From: an uncultured Sphingomonadales bacterium
GTDB taxonomy: Bacteria > Pseudomonadota > Alphaproteobacteria > Sphingomonadales > Sphingomonadaceae
Reading direction: 5' to 3'
Assembly (NCBI GenBank): GCA_903832325.1
Contig: CAILBC010000034.1
Coordinates: forward strand, 1 to 35,764
DNA length: 35,764 bases
The position numbers were made by a program, and so were the translations under genes. Position 1 is the first letter of the stretch; each line of letters starts with the position of its first letter. The notes beneath the pieces were generated by a model that was given only the letters and a program-made list of their open reading frames with translations, searched no databases and had not been told where the DNA came from. Below are positions 24,273-32,371 of the stretch, piece after piece.

Positions 24273-24656
24273 TCAGCCGGCCACCAAGGTGGCGGTCTGC
24301 GGATTGGTGCGCATCATGCCCGGGATATAGGGCGGCGCGATCTTGAGGATGAGCGAGACGCTGTGCTCGCTGCCCGGCGCGACGCCATGCGTCGGCACCA
24401 CCAGAAACGCGCTGTCGCGCACGAACCAGAATGCATTGGTGGCTTCGCCGAGTTCGGCCAGCGTCCAGCTGTGGTCGTCGTATTCAACCCGTGCATCGGT
24501 AAGATCGACCGGCGCGCCGTCGATCGCGAGGCTTGCCACTTCGACAACCGAAAACGGCAATGAACGATACCACGGCAGGCGCATCGCCAGGCGCAGCCCG
24601 CGCGGCGTTACCGTCAGCCCTTCCTCTCCGATTATCCGTTCGACAGGCAACATCAT
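24273..24656 (-). CDS. C-glycoside deglycosidase small (beta) subunit, DUF6379 type, copy 2
   Basis: This 127-residue protein shares MRLPWYRSLPFSVVEVASLAIDG with the corresponding GRLPYYRGLGLSMIEDIAVSVDG block of copy 1. YDDHSW and a C-terminal PPYIPGMMRTNPQ match the PFVPTTK end. It is the first gene of the minus-strand pair. The ATG at 24656 follows GGGAG closely; a second ATG at 24653 has the better spacing. Operator site 9 lies 35 bases upstream. Confidence 0.78.
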   Translation of the reverse strand: MMLPVERIIGEEGLTVTPRGLRLAMRLPWYRSLPFSVVEVASLAIDGAPVDLTDARVEYDDHSWTLAELGEATNAFWFVRDSAFLVVPTHGVAPGSEHSVSLILKIAPPYIPGMMRTNPQTATLVAG

Positions 24657-24690
24657 GCACTCTCCCTTCGCTGCACCAATGGTCTGGCAC

Positions 24691-24712
24691 AATTGGAATT
24701 TGTCTTCTAATT
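24691..24712. promoter_or_regulatory. Operator site 9 (AATTGGAA-N6-TTCTAATT)
   Basis: The best copy of the palindrome: arms match at seven of eight positions as an inverted repeat. It lies 35 bases upstream of the beta subunit gene. A minus-strand TTGACC about 17 bases before TAGAAG gives a plausible promoter through it. Confidence 0.6.
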
Positions 24713-24747
24713 GACCCTTGACAAGCGGTCAAGCGTCGTGCTGGATA

Positions 24748-24774
24748 AATAGGAATAAAAGTTCTATTCCTATT
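24748..24774. promoter_or_regulatory. Operator site 10, extended perfect palindrome
   Basis: AATAGGAA-N6-TTCTATTC fits the consensus at 24748-24769. In addition AATAGGAATA (24748-24757) and TATTCCTATT (24765-24774) are exact 10-base inverted arms around 7 bases. It lies 23 bases upstream of the GMC oxidase start. With site 9 it gives two sites in one 141-base divergent region. Confidence 0.58.
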
Positions 24775-24797
24775 ACAAGATCAAAGGCGGGAAACGG

Positions 24798-26420
24798 ATG
24801 TCCGGATTCGATTACATCATCATCGGGGCTGGATCGGCCGGCTGCGTACTCGCCAACCGGCTGAGCGCAGATCCTGGAACGCGCGTGGCGCTGATTGAGG
24901 AAGGCGGAGACAACCAGCATCCGTTCATCAAGATGGCGGGCGGCTTTATCAAGATCATGGGCAAACCGGCCTATTTCCGTGCCTATCCGGTGGTGCAGCA
25001 GCCCGGACGGCGCAAGGAAATGCAGGCCTATGGCCGCGGCTTGGGCGGTTCATCGGCGATCAACGGCACGTGGTATTTGCCCGGCTTGCCCGGCGATTAC
25101 GACGACTGGGTTGCGTGCGGCCTGCCCGGCTGGGGCTGGGACGAAATGGGGCGCTGCATTGCCGACATCGAAAACTATCGCGCGCCCGGCGCCTGGTCGG
25201 GTCGCGGACGCAATGGCGAACAGCAGATTACGCCTTCGACGTATCGCTCGCCGGTGTTCGATGCGCTGGTGGACGCGGCGGCCACGATCGGCGCACCGTG
25301 GACCGACGACATCACCACCCCCGGTGCGCCGGCCGCCGGGCGCAGCCAGTATACCGTCGATCGCCGCGGGCAACGCGCATCGAGCTATGAATCGTTTGTT
25401 GCGCCGATCCGCAACCGCCGCAACCTGACCGTGATGACCCATGCCGAAGTCAAGCGCATCATCATCGAACATGGACGCGCGACGGGTATCGTGGTCGAAC
25501 GCGCAGGTGCCGAACAGCGGATCGACGCCGCGCGCGAAGTGATCCTTTGTGCAGGCGTGTTCGGGTCGCCGCAAATGTTGCAGCTGTCTGGCATCGGACC
25601 GGGTGCAGACTTGCAGCGGCTCGGCATCCCCGTGCTGGCAGACTTGCCGACGGTCGGCGCCAATCTGGTCGACCATCAGAAAATGGGCATCTCGTTCGAT
25701 CTGCACAACGATCCGGGCACCAATCGCGAATTCGTTTCGCCGCGGCTCTATGCCAATGCGCTGCGCTATTTCCTGACGCGCAGCGGGCCGCTGGCGCGCG
25801 TCGGCATGCCGCTGACGGTCATGGTGCCAAGTGCCGGGGTTGCGCCGGAATGGCCCGACTTTCAACTTGCCGCCGCCGCCTTTGCCATGCGCACGGTGCA
25901 GGAAATGACCGAAAAACCGGGCAGCCCGATCAGTGACCGGCCTGGCATTACCTTCTCCGCCTATCACTTGCGTCCGCGCAGCCGGGGCCGGATCACGCTG
26001 ACCGCGCCCGATGTGCGCACCCCGCCGCTGGTCGATCCGGCGATCTGGGCCGATCCTTACGATCAGGAAAAGGCAATCGAACTGTTCCATCTGCTGCGCA
26101 ACTTTGCCGCCGCGCCCGCGTTGTCGCGCTTTGTCGGTGCGGAACGCGCGCCCGGCGCCAATGTGCAGCGCGAGGTCGATGTGATCGACGCGGTGCGCCA
26201 GATGGTCGAACCCGGCCTGCACGGCATGGGCACGTGCGCGATGGGCACCGACCCGGCCACCTCGGTCACCGATGCGCGCTGCCGCGTGCACGGCATCGCG
26301 TCACTGCGCGTGGTCGACAGTTCGATTTTCCCTACCCCGGTGTCGGGCAATACCAGTGGCCCCACCATGGCTGTGGCCAACCGCGCCGCAGAACTGATTT
26401 TGCAAGACGCCAGACACTGA
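24798..26420 (+). CDS. GMC-family FAD oxidoreductase (choline-dehydrogenase-like)
   Basis: This 540-residue flavoprotein has no signal peptide. The FAD-binding GAGSAG is at residues 10-15, GRGLGGSSAINGTWYLPG is the GMC signature 1 region, GVFGSPQMLQLSGIGP is GMC signature 2, and the active site has GLHGMGTCAMG (His475) and SGNTSGPTMAVANRAAE (Asn518). It lies beside a C-deglycosidase pair. In the CarA system of a Microbacterium a flavin enzyme of this class oxidises C3 of a C-glucoside before cleavage, so this gene is a strong candidate for that step in the cytosol. GGCGGGAAACGG precedes the ATG. It leads an operon with xylulokinase and xylose isomerase. Confidence 0.87.
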   Translation: MSGFDYIIIGAGSAGCVLANRLSADPGTRVALIEEGGDNQHPFIKMAGGFIKIMGKPAYFRAYPVVQQPGRRKEMQAYGRGLGGSSAINGTWYLPGLPGDYDDWVACGLPGWGWDEMGRCIADIENYRAPGAWSGRGRNGEQQITPSTYRSPVFDALVDAAATIGAPWTDDITTPGAPAAGRSQYTVDRRGQRASSYESFVAPIRNRRNLTVMTHAEVKRIIIEHGRATGIVVERAGAEQRIDAAREVILCAGVFGSPQMLQLSGIGPGADLQRLGIPVLADLPTVGANLVDHQKMGISFDLHNDPGTNREFVSPRLYANALRYFLTRSGPLARVGMPLTVMVPSAGVAPEWPDFQLAAAAFAMRTVQEMTEKPGSPISDRPGITFSAYHLRPRSRGRITLTAPDVRTPPLVDPAIWADPYDQEKAIELFHLLRNFAAAPALSRFVGAERAPGANVQREVDVIDAVRQMVEPGLHGMGTCAMGTDPATSVTDARCRVHGIASLRVVDSSIFPTPVSGNTSGPTMAVANRAAELILQDARH

Positions 26421-26448
26421 ATCTGGCCTAGCCGCTGAGAGGATGACG

Positions 26449-27897
26449 ATGTTTCTGGGCATCGATATCGGCACATCCGGGGTAAAGGCCGTCCTGCTGG
26501 ACGACCGTGGCCAATTGTATCAGCAGGCGCAGGCGCCGCTGGCTGTCGATCGTCCAAACCCGTTATGGTCAGAACAGGACCCTGATGCGTGGTGGGCGGC
26601 GACCGATGCCGCCGTGTGCCGGCTAGATGCCGGCTTGCGCGCGCGCATCGCGGGCGTCGGTCTGGCCGGGCAAATGCATGGCGCCACCGTGCTGGGGGAC
26701 GATGACCGCCCCTTGCGGCCGGCGATCCTGTGGAACGACGGACGCAGCTTTGCCGAGTGCGCCGAGCTCGAAGCCGCCGTGCCCGCATCGCGCGACATTA
26801 CCGGCAATCTGGCCATGCCCGGCTTCACCGCGCCAAAACTCGCCTGGTTGCGCAAGCACGAGCCGGCGCTGTTTGCCCATATCCGTACAGTGCTGCTGCC
26901 CAAGGATTACGTGCGCCTGTGCATGACTGGCGAAAAAGCGTCGGACATGTCGGATAGCGCGGGCACGTTGTGGCTCGATGTGGCAGCACGCGGCTGGAGC
27001 GCAGCGATGCTCACGGCAACCGGGCTGGGCGTCGGGCACATGCCGCGCCTTTACGAAGGAACCGCCGTAACCGGGACCTTGCGCGCCAATATAGCGCGGC
27101 GCTGGGGCATGGCGCGCGTTCCGGTCATTGCCGGCGGTGGCGACAATGCCGCGGGCGCTGCCGGTGTCGGAGTGGTGCGCGATGGCGATGGCCTGCTTTC
27201 GCTGGGAACATCGGGGGTCATTTTCGTCGCAACCGGCGATTTCCGCCCTAACCCGGCGGGTGCGGTGCACGCGTTCAGCCATTGCTTGCCGCAGCTGTGG
27301 CATCAGATGAGCGTGCACTTGTCCGCCGCGTCGTGCATCGACTGGGCCGCCAAAGCCACCGGCAGCCCGGATCCGGCCACGCTGTTTGCGCGCGCGCAGG
27401 CAACGGGCGGCACGATCGGCTCCGAATTGTTCCTGCCCTATCTTTCCGGCGAACGCACTCCTCATAACGATCCGCATGTGCGCGGTGCCTTTATCGGCCT
27501 GAGCCACGAAAGCGATGGCGACCGGCTGGCCCAGGCGGTGCTCGAAGGCGTGGCTTTTGCGCTGGCCGACGGGTGCGACGCCTTGCGCAGTGCAGGCACC
27601 GCGATCGACCAGCTGTCGGTGATCGGCGGTGGATCGCGCTCGCCATGGTGGGGCCAGATCATTGCCGCCGCACTCGGGGTCCGGCTGGTCTATCTCGACG
27701 GCGGCGAAGTCGGCCCCGCGCTGGGTGCGGCAAAACTGGCGCAAGTCGGGGTGACGGGCGCCGATGCCGCGCAAGTGTGCGCAATGCCACCGATCAGTCA
27801 GGTGATCGAGCCCGATCCCGCGCTTTGCGAACAGCTTGCCCCCAAACGCGCCCGGTTTGCCCGCGCCTATCCGCTCATCCGCCAGATTCAGGAGTAA
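26449..27897 (+). CDS. xylB: Xylulokinase
   Basis: This 482-residue FGGY-family carbohydrate kinase opens with FLGIDIGTSGVKAVLLD (phosphate 1 motif). It also has AGVGLAGQMHGATVL, the xylulokinase-typical MHG segment, RPAILWNDGR, and a C-terminal LSVIGGGSRSPWWGQI (adenosine motif). It phosphorylates D-xylulose to xylulose 5-phosphate, which enters the pentose phosphate pathway. The ATG at 26449 is preferred over 26443 since GAGAGG then lies 6 bases upstream. It is 28 bases after the GMC oxidase and 6 bases before xylA, so the three are one operon. Confidence 0.9.
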   Translation: MFLGIDIGTSGVKAVLLDDRGQLYQQAQAPLAVDRPNPLWSEQDPDAWWAATDAAVCRLDAGLRARIAGVGLAGQMHGATVLGDDDRPLRPAILWNDGRSFAECAELEAAVPASRDITGNLAMPGFTAPKLAWLRKHEPALFAHIRTVLLPKDYVRLCMTGEKASDMSDSAGTLWLDVAARGWSAAMLTATGLGVGHMPRLYEGTAVTGTLRANIARRWGMARVPVIAGGGDNAAGAAGVGVVRDGDGLLSLGTSGVIFVATGDFRPNPAGAVHAFSHCLPQLWHQMSVHLSAASCIDWAAKATGSPDPATLFARAQATGGTIGSELFLPYLSGERTPHNDPHVRGAFIGLSHESDGDRLAQAVLEGVAFALADGCDALRSAGTAIDQLSVIGGGSRSPWWGQIIAAALGVRLVYLDGGEVGPALGAAKLAQVGVTGADAAQVCAMPPISQVIEPDPALCEQLAPKRARFARAYPLIRQIQE

Positions 27898-27903
27898 TCG
27901 CTC

Positions 27904-29211
27904 ATGTCCGCCAGCTATTTTGCGCCATTCGATACGGTCCGCTTCGAAGGTCCGGAATCCACCAATGACTTTGCCTATCGCTGGTACGACAAGGACCGGG
28001 TGGTGTTCGGCAAACGCATGGAAGACTATCTGCGCTTTGCCGTGTGCTTCTGGCACACCTTCTGCTGGCCCGGCAGCGATGTGTTCGGCGCTGGATCGTT
28101 CGAACGCCCGTGGCTGGCCGCACCGCAGGACGAGGCTGCCGCCCGTGCCAAGCGCGAAGCGGCGCTTTCGTTCGTAGCAAAGCTCGATCTACCGTTTTAC
28201 TGCTTTCACGATGTCGATGTGATGGCCCCGGCCGACCGCATCGGCGGATTCCGCGACAGCTTTGCCCGCGCCGTCGATCATCTGGAAGAATTGCAAGGCC
28301 GGTATGGCCGAAGATTGCTGTGGGGTACCGCCAACCTGTTTGGCCATCCGCGCTATATGGCGGGCGCCGCCACCAGCCCCGACCCGCAAGTCTATGCCTG
28401 GGCCGCCAGCCAGGTGCGCGATGCGCTGGAAGCGACACTTCGGCTCGGCGGGGCCAACTATGTGCTGTGGGGCGGTCGCGAAGGTTACGACACTCTGCTC
28501 AACACCAATCTTGCCACAGAGCAGGAAAACTTCGGCCGTTTCCTGGCTCTGGTGGTCGAACACAAGCACAAGATCGGTTTTACGGGCACGATCCTGATCG
28601 AACCCAAGCCACATGAGCCAACCAAGCACCAGTACGATTTCGACACGCAGACAGTCTATGGCTTCCTCAAGCGTTTCGGGCTGGAAGGCGAAGTGCGTGT
28701 CAATATCGAGGCCAACCACGCCACGCTGTCGGGCCACACGTTCGAACATGAAATCGCGATGGCGCGCGCTCTCGGCATTTTCGGCTCGATCGACGCCAAT
28801 CGCGGCGATCCGCAAAATGGCTGGGACACCGATCAGTTCCCCAATTCGGTCGAAGATCTGACACTGGCGGTCATCGAGATCGAACGCGCGGGCGGGTTCA
28901 CCACCGGCGGTTTTAATTTCGATGCCAAAGTGCGGCGCCAGTCGATCGATGCGGCCGATCTGTTTCACGGCCACATCGGCGGGGTCGATGTGATCGCGCG
29001 CGCCTTGCTGCGGGCCGAGGCGATCACGAAAGATGGCCAGCTCGACCGGTTCCGCGCCGAACGCTATTCCGGCTGGGTCGGCGAATTCGGCCAGACAGTG
29101 CGCACCCACGACCTTGCCGCGATAGCCGATCTGGCAGTAGCGCAGGATCTGGCGCCGCGCCCGGTTTCGGGCCGGCAGGAATGGCTGGAAAACCTGCTCA
29201 ACCGGTTCTGA
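27904..29211 (+). CDS. xylA: Xylose isomerase
   Basis: This 435-residue protein has full class II xylose isomerase length. The active-site CFHDVDV holds His102 and Asp105. Other marks are [31 protein letters not shown] (metal-binding Glu and Lys), [38 protein letters not shown], and [13 protein letters not shown]. It interconverts D-xylose and D-xylulose and can also act on glucose. AGGAG lies upstream of the ATG. Cotranscription with a GMC oxidase next to a deglycosidase pair suggests that the released sugar may be a pentose. Confidence 0.93.
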   Translation: MSASYFAPFDTVRFEGPESTNDFAYRWYDKDRVVFGKRMEDYLRFAVCFWHTFCWPGSDVFGAGSFERPWLAAPQDEAAARAKREAALSFVAKLDLPFYCFHDVDVMAPADRIGGFRDSFARAVDHLEELQGRYGRRLLWGTANLFGHPRYMAGAATSPDPQVYAWAASQVRDALEATLRLGGANYVLWGGREGYDTLLNTNLATEQENFGRFLALVVEHKHKIGFTGTILIEPKPHEPTKHQYDFDTQTVYGFLKRFGLEGEVRVNIEANHATLSGHTFEHEIAMARALGIFGSIDANRGDPQNGWDTDQFPNSVEDLTLAVIEIERAGGFTTGGFNFDAKVRRQSIDAADLFHGHIGGVDVIARALLRAEAITKDGQLDRFRAERYSGWVGEFGQTVRTHDLAAIADLAVAQDLAPRPVSGRQEWLENLLNRF

Positions 29212-29234
29212 ACGCGCATCTGACCAGCATGGAT

Positions 29235-29258
29235 GCCCGGTCCGATCGCGGACCGGGC
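29235..29258 (+). terminator. Hairpin after xylA
   Basis: Arms GCCCGGTCC and GGACCGGGC flank six bases, 24 bases after the xylA stop codon. No T-run follows, so this is a weaker terminator candidate. Confidence 0.45.
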
Positions 29259-29330
29259 GATAGCAGCGTTTGCCATGGTGCAATCCTGAGCTATGATCTG
29301 GCCCGTCATCCATAAACGGGATCGTTGATT

Positions 29331-30239
29331 ATGCGCTTCAAGGAACTCGATCTCAACTTGCTGATCGTGTTCGCCACGCTGATGGAAACACGGAGCGTCA
29401 CGCGCACCGGCGAACGGCTCAGCCTGACGCAGCCTGCCGCCAGCGCCGCGCTGCGCCGGTTACGCGCGTATTTTGGCGACCCGATGCTGGTGCAAGTGGG
29501 CAAGCGGATGCACCCCACGCCGTTTGCCGAGGCGCTCTATCCACAGATCCAGCGCGCGCTGACCCAGGTACAGCATGCCATCGCCACGCCGGCAGGATTT
29601 GATCCGGCGACCAGTTCGCGCCGGTTCCGCATCAACGCATCGGACTATGTGATGGTCGCGGTGCTGGTGGAACTGGCCGCGCGGCTGCGCAGCCATGCAC
29701 CGGGTATTCAGCTGGAAGTGCAACTGCCCTCGGAAACCAATGCCGAAAGCCTGGAAAACGGCCGGATCGATCTGCTTATCGCGCCCGAACAATTGCTTGC
29801 ACCATGGCACCCGTCGGACTTTCTGTATGAAGAAGAACAAGTCGTGGTCGGGTGGAACGGCAATCCGGTGCTGGCCAGCGGCCTGACCGAAGATGCCTTC
29901 TATGCCGCCGGACATGTCGGTGTGGCGCTGGGCGCGCAGCGCGCCGCAACGTTTGCCGATACGCAACTGGCCCGCATGGGGCGGCAGCGGCGGATCGAGA
30001 TCGAAGTGGCCTCGTTTGCGAGCGTGCCGTGGTTTCTGCAAGGTACCGATCGGCTGGCCGTGCTGCACAAACGGCTGGTGCGCGCGATGATGCCGCAATT
30101 CGATCTGGCCTTTGTGCCGATGCCCTTTCCCTTCCCGCGGTTACGCGAAATGGTGCAATTCCATGAATCCCGGCGCGAAGATCAAGGCCTGGCGTGGCTG
30201 CGCGAGCAATTGCGGCAGGCGGCACTGACCACTGCATGA
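29331..30239 (+). CDS. LysR-family transcriptional regulator (NodD/NahR-like)
   Basis: This is a 302-residue regulator. MRFKELDLNLLIVFATLMETRSVTRTGERLSLTQPAASAAL is the winged helix-turn-helix of the NodD/NahR-type branch, followed by a linker and the substrate-binding domain (FRINASDYVM, GRIDLLIAPEQ, WFLQGTDRLAVLHKRL). The ATG at 29331 is used; six bases earlier a TTG also opens the frame. It precedes the decayed monooxygenase on the same strand and probably once controlled it in response to an aromatic compound. Nothing in the catabolic island shows a typical T-N11-A LysR box that I could link to it. Confidence 0.88.
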   Translation: MRFKELDLNLLIVFATLMETRSVTRTGERLSLTQPAASAALRRLRAYFGDPMLVQVGKRMHPTPFAEALYPQIQRALTQVQHAIATPAGFDPATSSRRFRINASDYVMVAVLVELAARLRSHAPGIQLEVQLPSETNAESLENGRIDLLIAPEQLLAPWHPSDFLYEEEQVVVGWNGNPVLASGLTEDAFYAAGHVGVALGAQRAATFADTQLARMGRQRRIEIEVASFASVPWFLQGTDRLAVLHKRLVRAMMPQFDLAFVPMPFPFPRLREMVQFHESRREDQGLAWLREQLRQAALTTA

Positions 30240-30322
30240 ACCGCATTGATGCATAGCTATAAGTATAATGATTTTTACATATCGTTGGTGATGGGACTAG
30301 TCTGATCCCACAGGCGCACGCG

Positions 30323-31404
30323 ATGCGCCGCGGGCGAGCAGCGGTGGAAAATTTGCAGATTCTGATCATCGGCGGTGGCATTGGCGGGCTGACCAGCGCG
30401 ATTGCGCTGCACCGCGATGGCCATACCGTTACGGTGATCGAACGCGATCCGACATGGTCGGTTTATGGTGTCGGCATCATCCAGCAATCCAATGTGCTGC
30501 GCGCGGCGCAGTCGCTGGGCATTCTTGAAGGTTATCTCGCCGCTGGCGTCGGGTTTGATGCAGTCGAAATCTTTATGCCGAGCGGGCAAAAGATCGCCCG
30601 CGTACCCGGCCATGCAGTCGCGCCGGGGTTACCCACCAATCTCGGCATTGGCCGCCCTGCCCTGCACAAATTGCTGGGTGACACCGCGATCGGGTTGGGC
30701 GCAGAAGTGCGGCTGGGCATCACCGCAGCTGCGATCGACGATAGCAGCGATGCGGTTGCAGTCACGTTCTCCGACGGCAGCAGCGGAACCTGGGATCTGG
30801 TGATCGCCGCCGACGGGGTTTATTCGACCACCCGCGCGCAAGTCCTGCCCGACGCGGAAAAGCCCGAATTCACCGGACAGGCGGTGTGGCGCTATAACTT
30901 CCCGCGTCCGGCCGATCTCGATGCCTTGCAAGTCTATAACGGGCGCACCGGGGTGGGCCTTGTGCCGATCAGCGAAACATTGATGTACATGTATGTCACC
31001 ACGCCCGAACCGGACAATCCGCGCTATCCGACCGAAGGGCTGGCCGCGCTGATGCGTGACAAGCTGGCAGGCACGGCGCCCGCGATCCAGGCGCTGGCCG
31101 AACAGATCCACCGATGATCACGGCGTTGTCTATCGCCCGCTCGAAGTCATGCTGGTGCGTGGGCCGTGGCACCAGGGCCGCGTCGTATTGCTGGGCGATG
31201 CGGTGCACGCCACTACGCCGCATCTGGGCCAGGGTGCGGGCATGGCGATCGAAGACAGCGTGGTGCTGGCCGAAGAAATCGCGCGCGCTGCCGATCCCGA
31301 AACCGCCTTCACCGCGTTTCGCAACCGCCGGTTTGAACGGTGCCGCTACATCGTCGAAAAAAGCCTGGCCATCTGCAACGGCCAGATCGGCAAAGGGCCG
31401 CCGG
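30323..31404 (+). pseudogene. FAD-dependent aromatic monooxygenase, frameshifted and 3'-truncated
   Basis: Residues from 30323 show a PHBH-type flavoprotein monooxygenase: LIIGGGIGGLTSAIALHRDG (FAD dinucleotide fold), LVIAADGVYSTTR (DG motif) and, after a frameshift, GRVVLLGDAVHATTPHLGQGAGMAIED (GD motif). One extra C at about 31109 moves the rest into the next frame, so translation would stop at 31117 after 264 residues. The reading then continues in frame to about 31404, ending LAICNGQIGKGPPV, where relatives continue for roughly another 15-20 residues. There it runs directly into a dioxygenase gene. Family members hydroxylate phenolic rings. The product would be inactive unless the frameshift is a sequencing error. 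Confidence 0.78.
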
Positions 31405-32048
31405 TGGCAAGATCGTCCATGATCCGCAGGATCTCACGACGCCGGGCGGCGGCTATGGCTTTCGCTTTTTTTCGCCCGACGGCCTGCAATTTGAAATCAG
31501 CGCAGGCGTGGCGCGCGGCTCCAGCCGGCAGCTTTCGCAGTGGGAGGGCGTGCCCGAAAAAAATCAGCCATATCGTGCTGCATTCGCCCAATCACCAAGC
31601 GCTGGTGACGTGGTTCTGCGATGTGCTCGGGTTCAAAGTGTCGGACTGGCTGGGCGATTTCATGTGCTTTTTGCGCTGCAATTCGGCGCACCATCGCTTT
31701 GCCATCCTGCCCGGGCCGCCGTGCCTCAACCATGTCGCCTATGACATGCTGACGCTGGATGACATGATGCGCGGCGCGCACCGGCTCAAGCTGAAAGGCA
31801 TCGACATCGGCTGGGGCCCCGGGCGCCACACCGCGGGCAATAACACGTTCAGCTATTTTGTCACGCCGGCCGGCTTTGTCGCCGAATACACCAGCGAACT
31901 GGAAGAGGTCGATTTCGAGACGCGCGAAGCGACCGTGCACGTGCCCGCCCCGCAAGTGATGGACCAGTGGGGCATCGGCACCGGCGGCCCGCAGACTCTG
32001 CCGCATCCGCATCCCAATCCGGGCCTGTTTGTCGCGATCGAGGCCTGA
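31405..32048 (+). pseudogene. VOC-family (extradiol dioxygenase/glyoxalase-like) gene, 5'-deleted and frameshifted
   Basis: Starting in mid-protein with KIVHDPQDLTTPGGGYGF, this piece reads RFFSPDGLQFEISAGV, then after a seven-A run at 31557-31563 shifts frame to ISHIVLHSPNHQALVTWFCDVLGF, CLNHVAYDML, and GRHTAGNNTFSYFVTPAGFVAEY. These are the halves of a two-module vicinal oxygen chelate protein such as a 2,3-dihydroxybiphenyl dioxygenase relative; His in LSHIVLH-like and LNHVAYD segments and Glu in VAEYTSE are probable metal ligands. Its first part (about 100 residues) is missing, replaced by the end of the monooxygenase. One A fewer would restore the second frame. Confidence 0.72.
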
Positions 32049-32051
32049 ACC

Positions 32052-32288
32052 ATGGCGCTGTTCGAATACTTTCCGAATTATATCTGGAACCTGTCGGTTG
32101 CGATCGCCATGCAATCGGGCGGCCAGATCGGCGAAATCGTCGATATGTGCCAGCCGATCAAGGATGCCGCAGCCAGCGGTGCAGACGCCGGCACGCCCGC
32201 ATTCATGCGCCAGTGGGCGGCGATGGGCGAAAAGCTGATCGAGCTTGCCGCCGAAGACGAAGCGCTGGGTGTGACGTGCCAAAATTGA
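32052..32288 (+). pseudogene. 5' fragment of an alpha/beta hydrolase
   Basis: A 78-residue reading frame starts 3 bases after the dioxygenase stop: MALFEYFPNYIWNLSVAIAM, then GGQIGEIVDMCQPI and DAGTPAFMRQWAAMGEKLIELAAEDEALG. This is the helical N-terminus of a long (about 400 residues) alpha/beta hydrolase found in aromatic and pseudooxynicotine-type ring-cleavage clusters. The match ends near 32270 and the next few codons (VTCQN, stop) do not fit. The catalytic domain is absent, so this is a truncated gene left by a deletion. Confidence 0.6.
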
Positions 32289-32371
32289 CGCCATTCTCGT
32301 GCCCGATCATTTGAAGCCCGTGCCAAAATAGAATGCATCGCGCGCATGCCTGATCCCGCCTGGCGGGCAGA

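Noticed and set aside
26623..28056. 477-codon minus-strand frame opposite xylB
   Set aside because: Antisense shadow; xylB and xylA are well supported on the plus strand.
30259..30280. AAGTATAA-N6-TTACATAT before the monooxygenase remnant as an eleventh operator
   Set aside because: Both arms depart from the consensus and the GAA-N6-TTC core is missing; I judge it an AT-rich promoter region.
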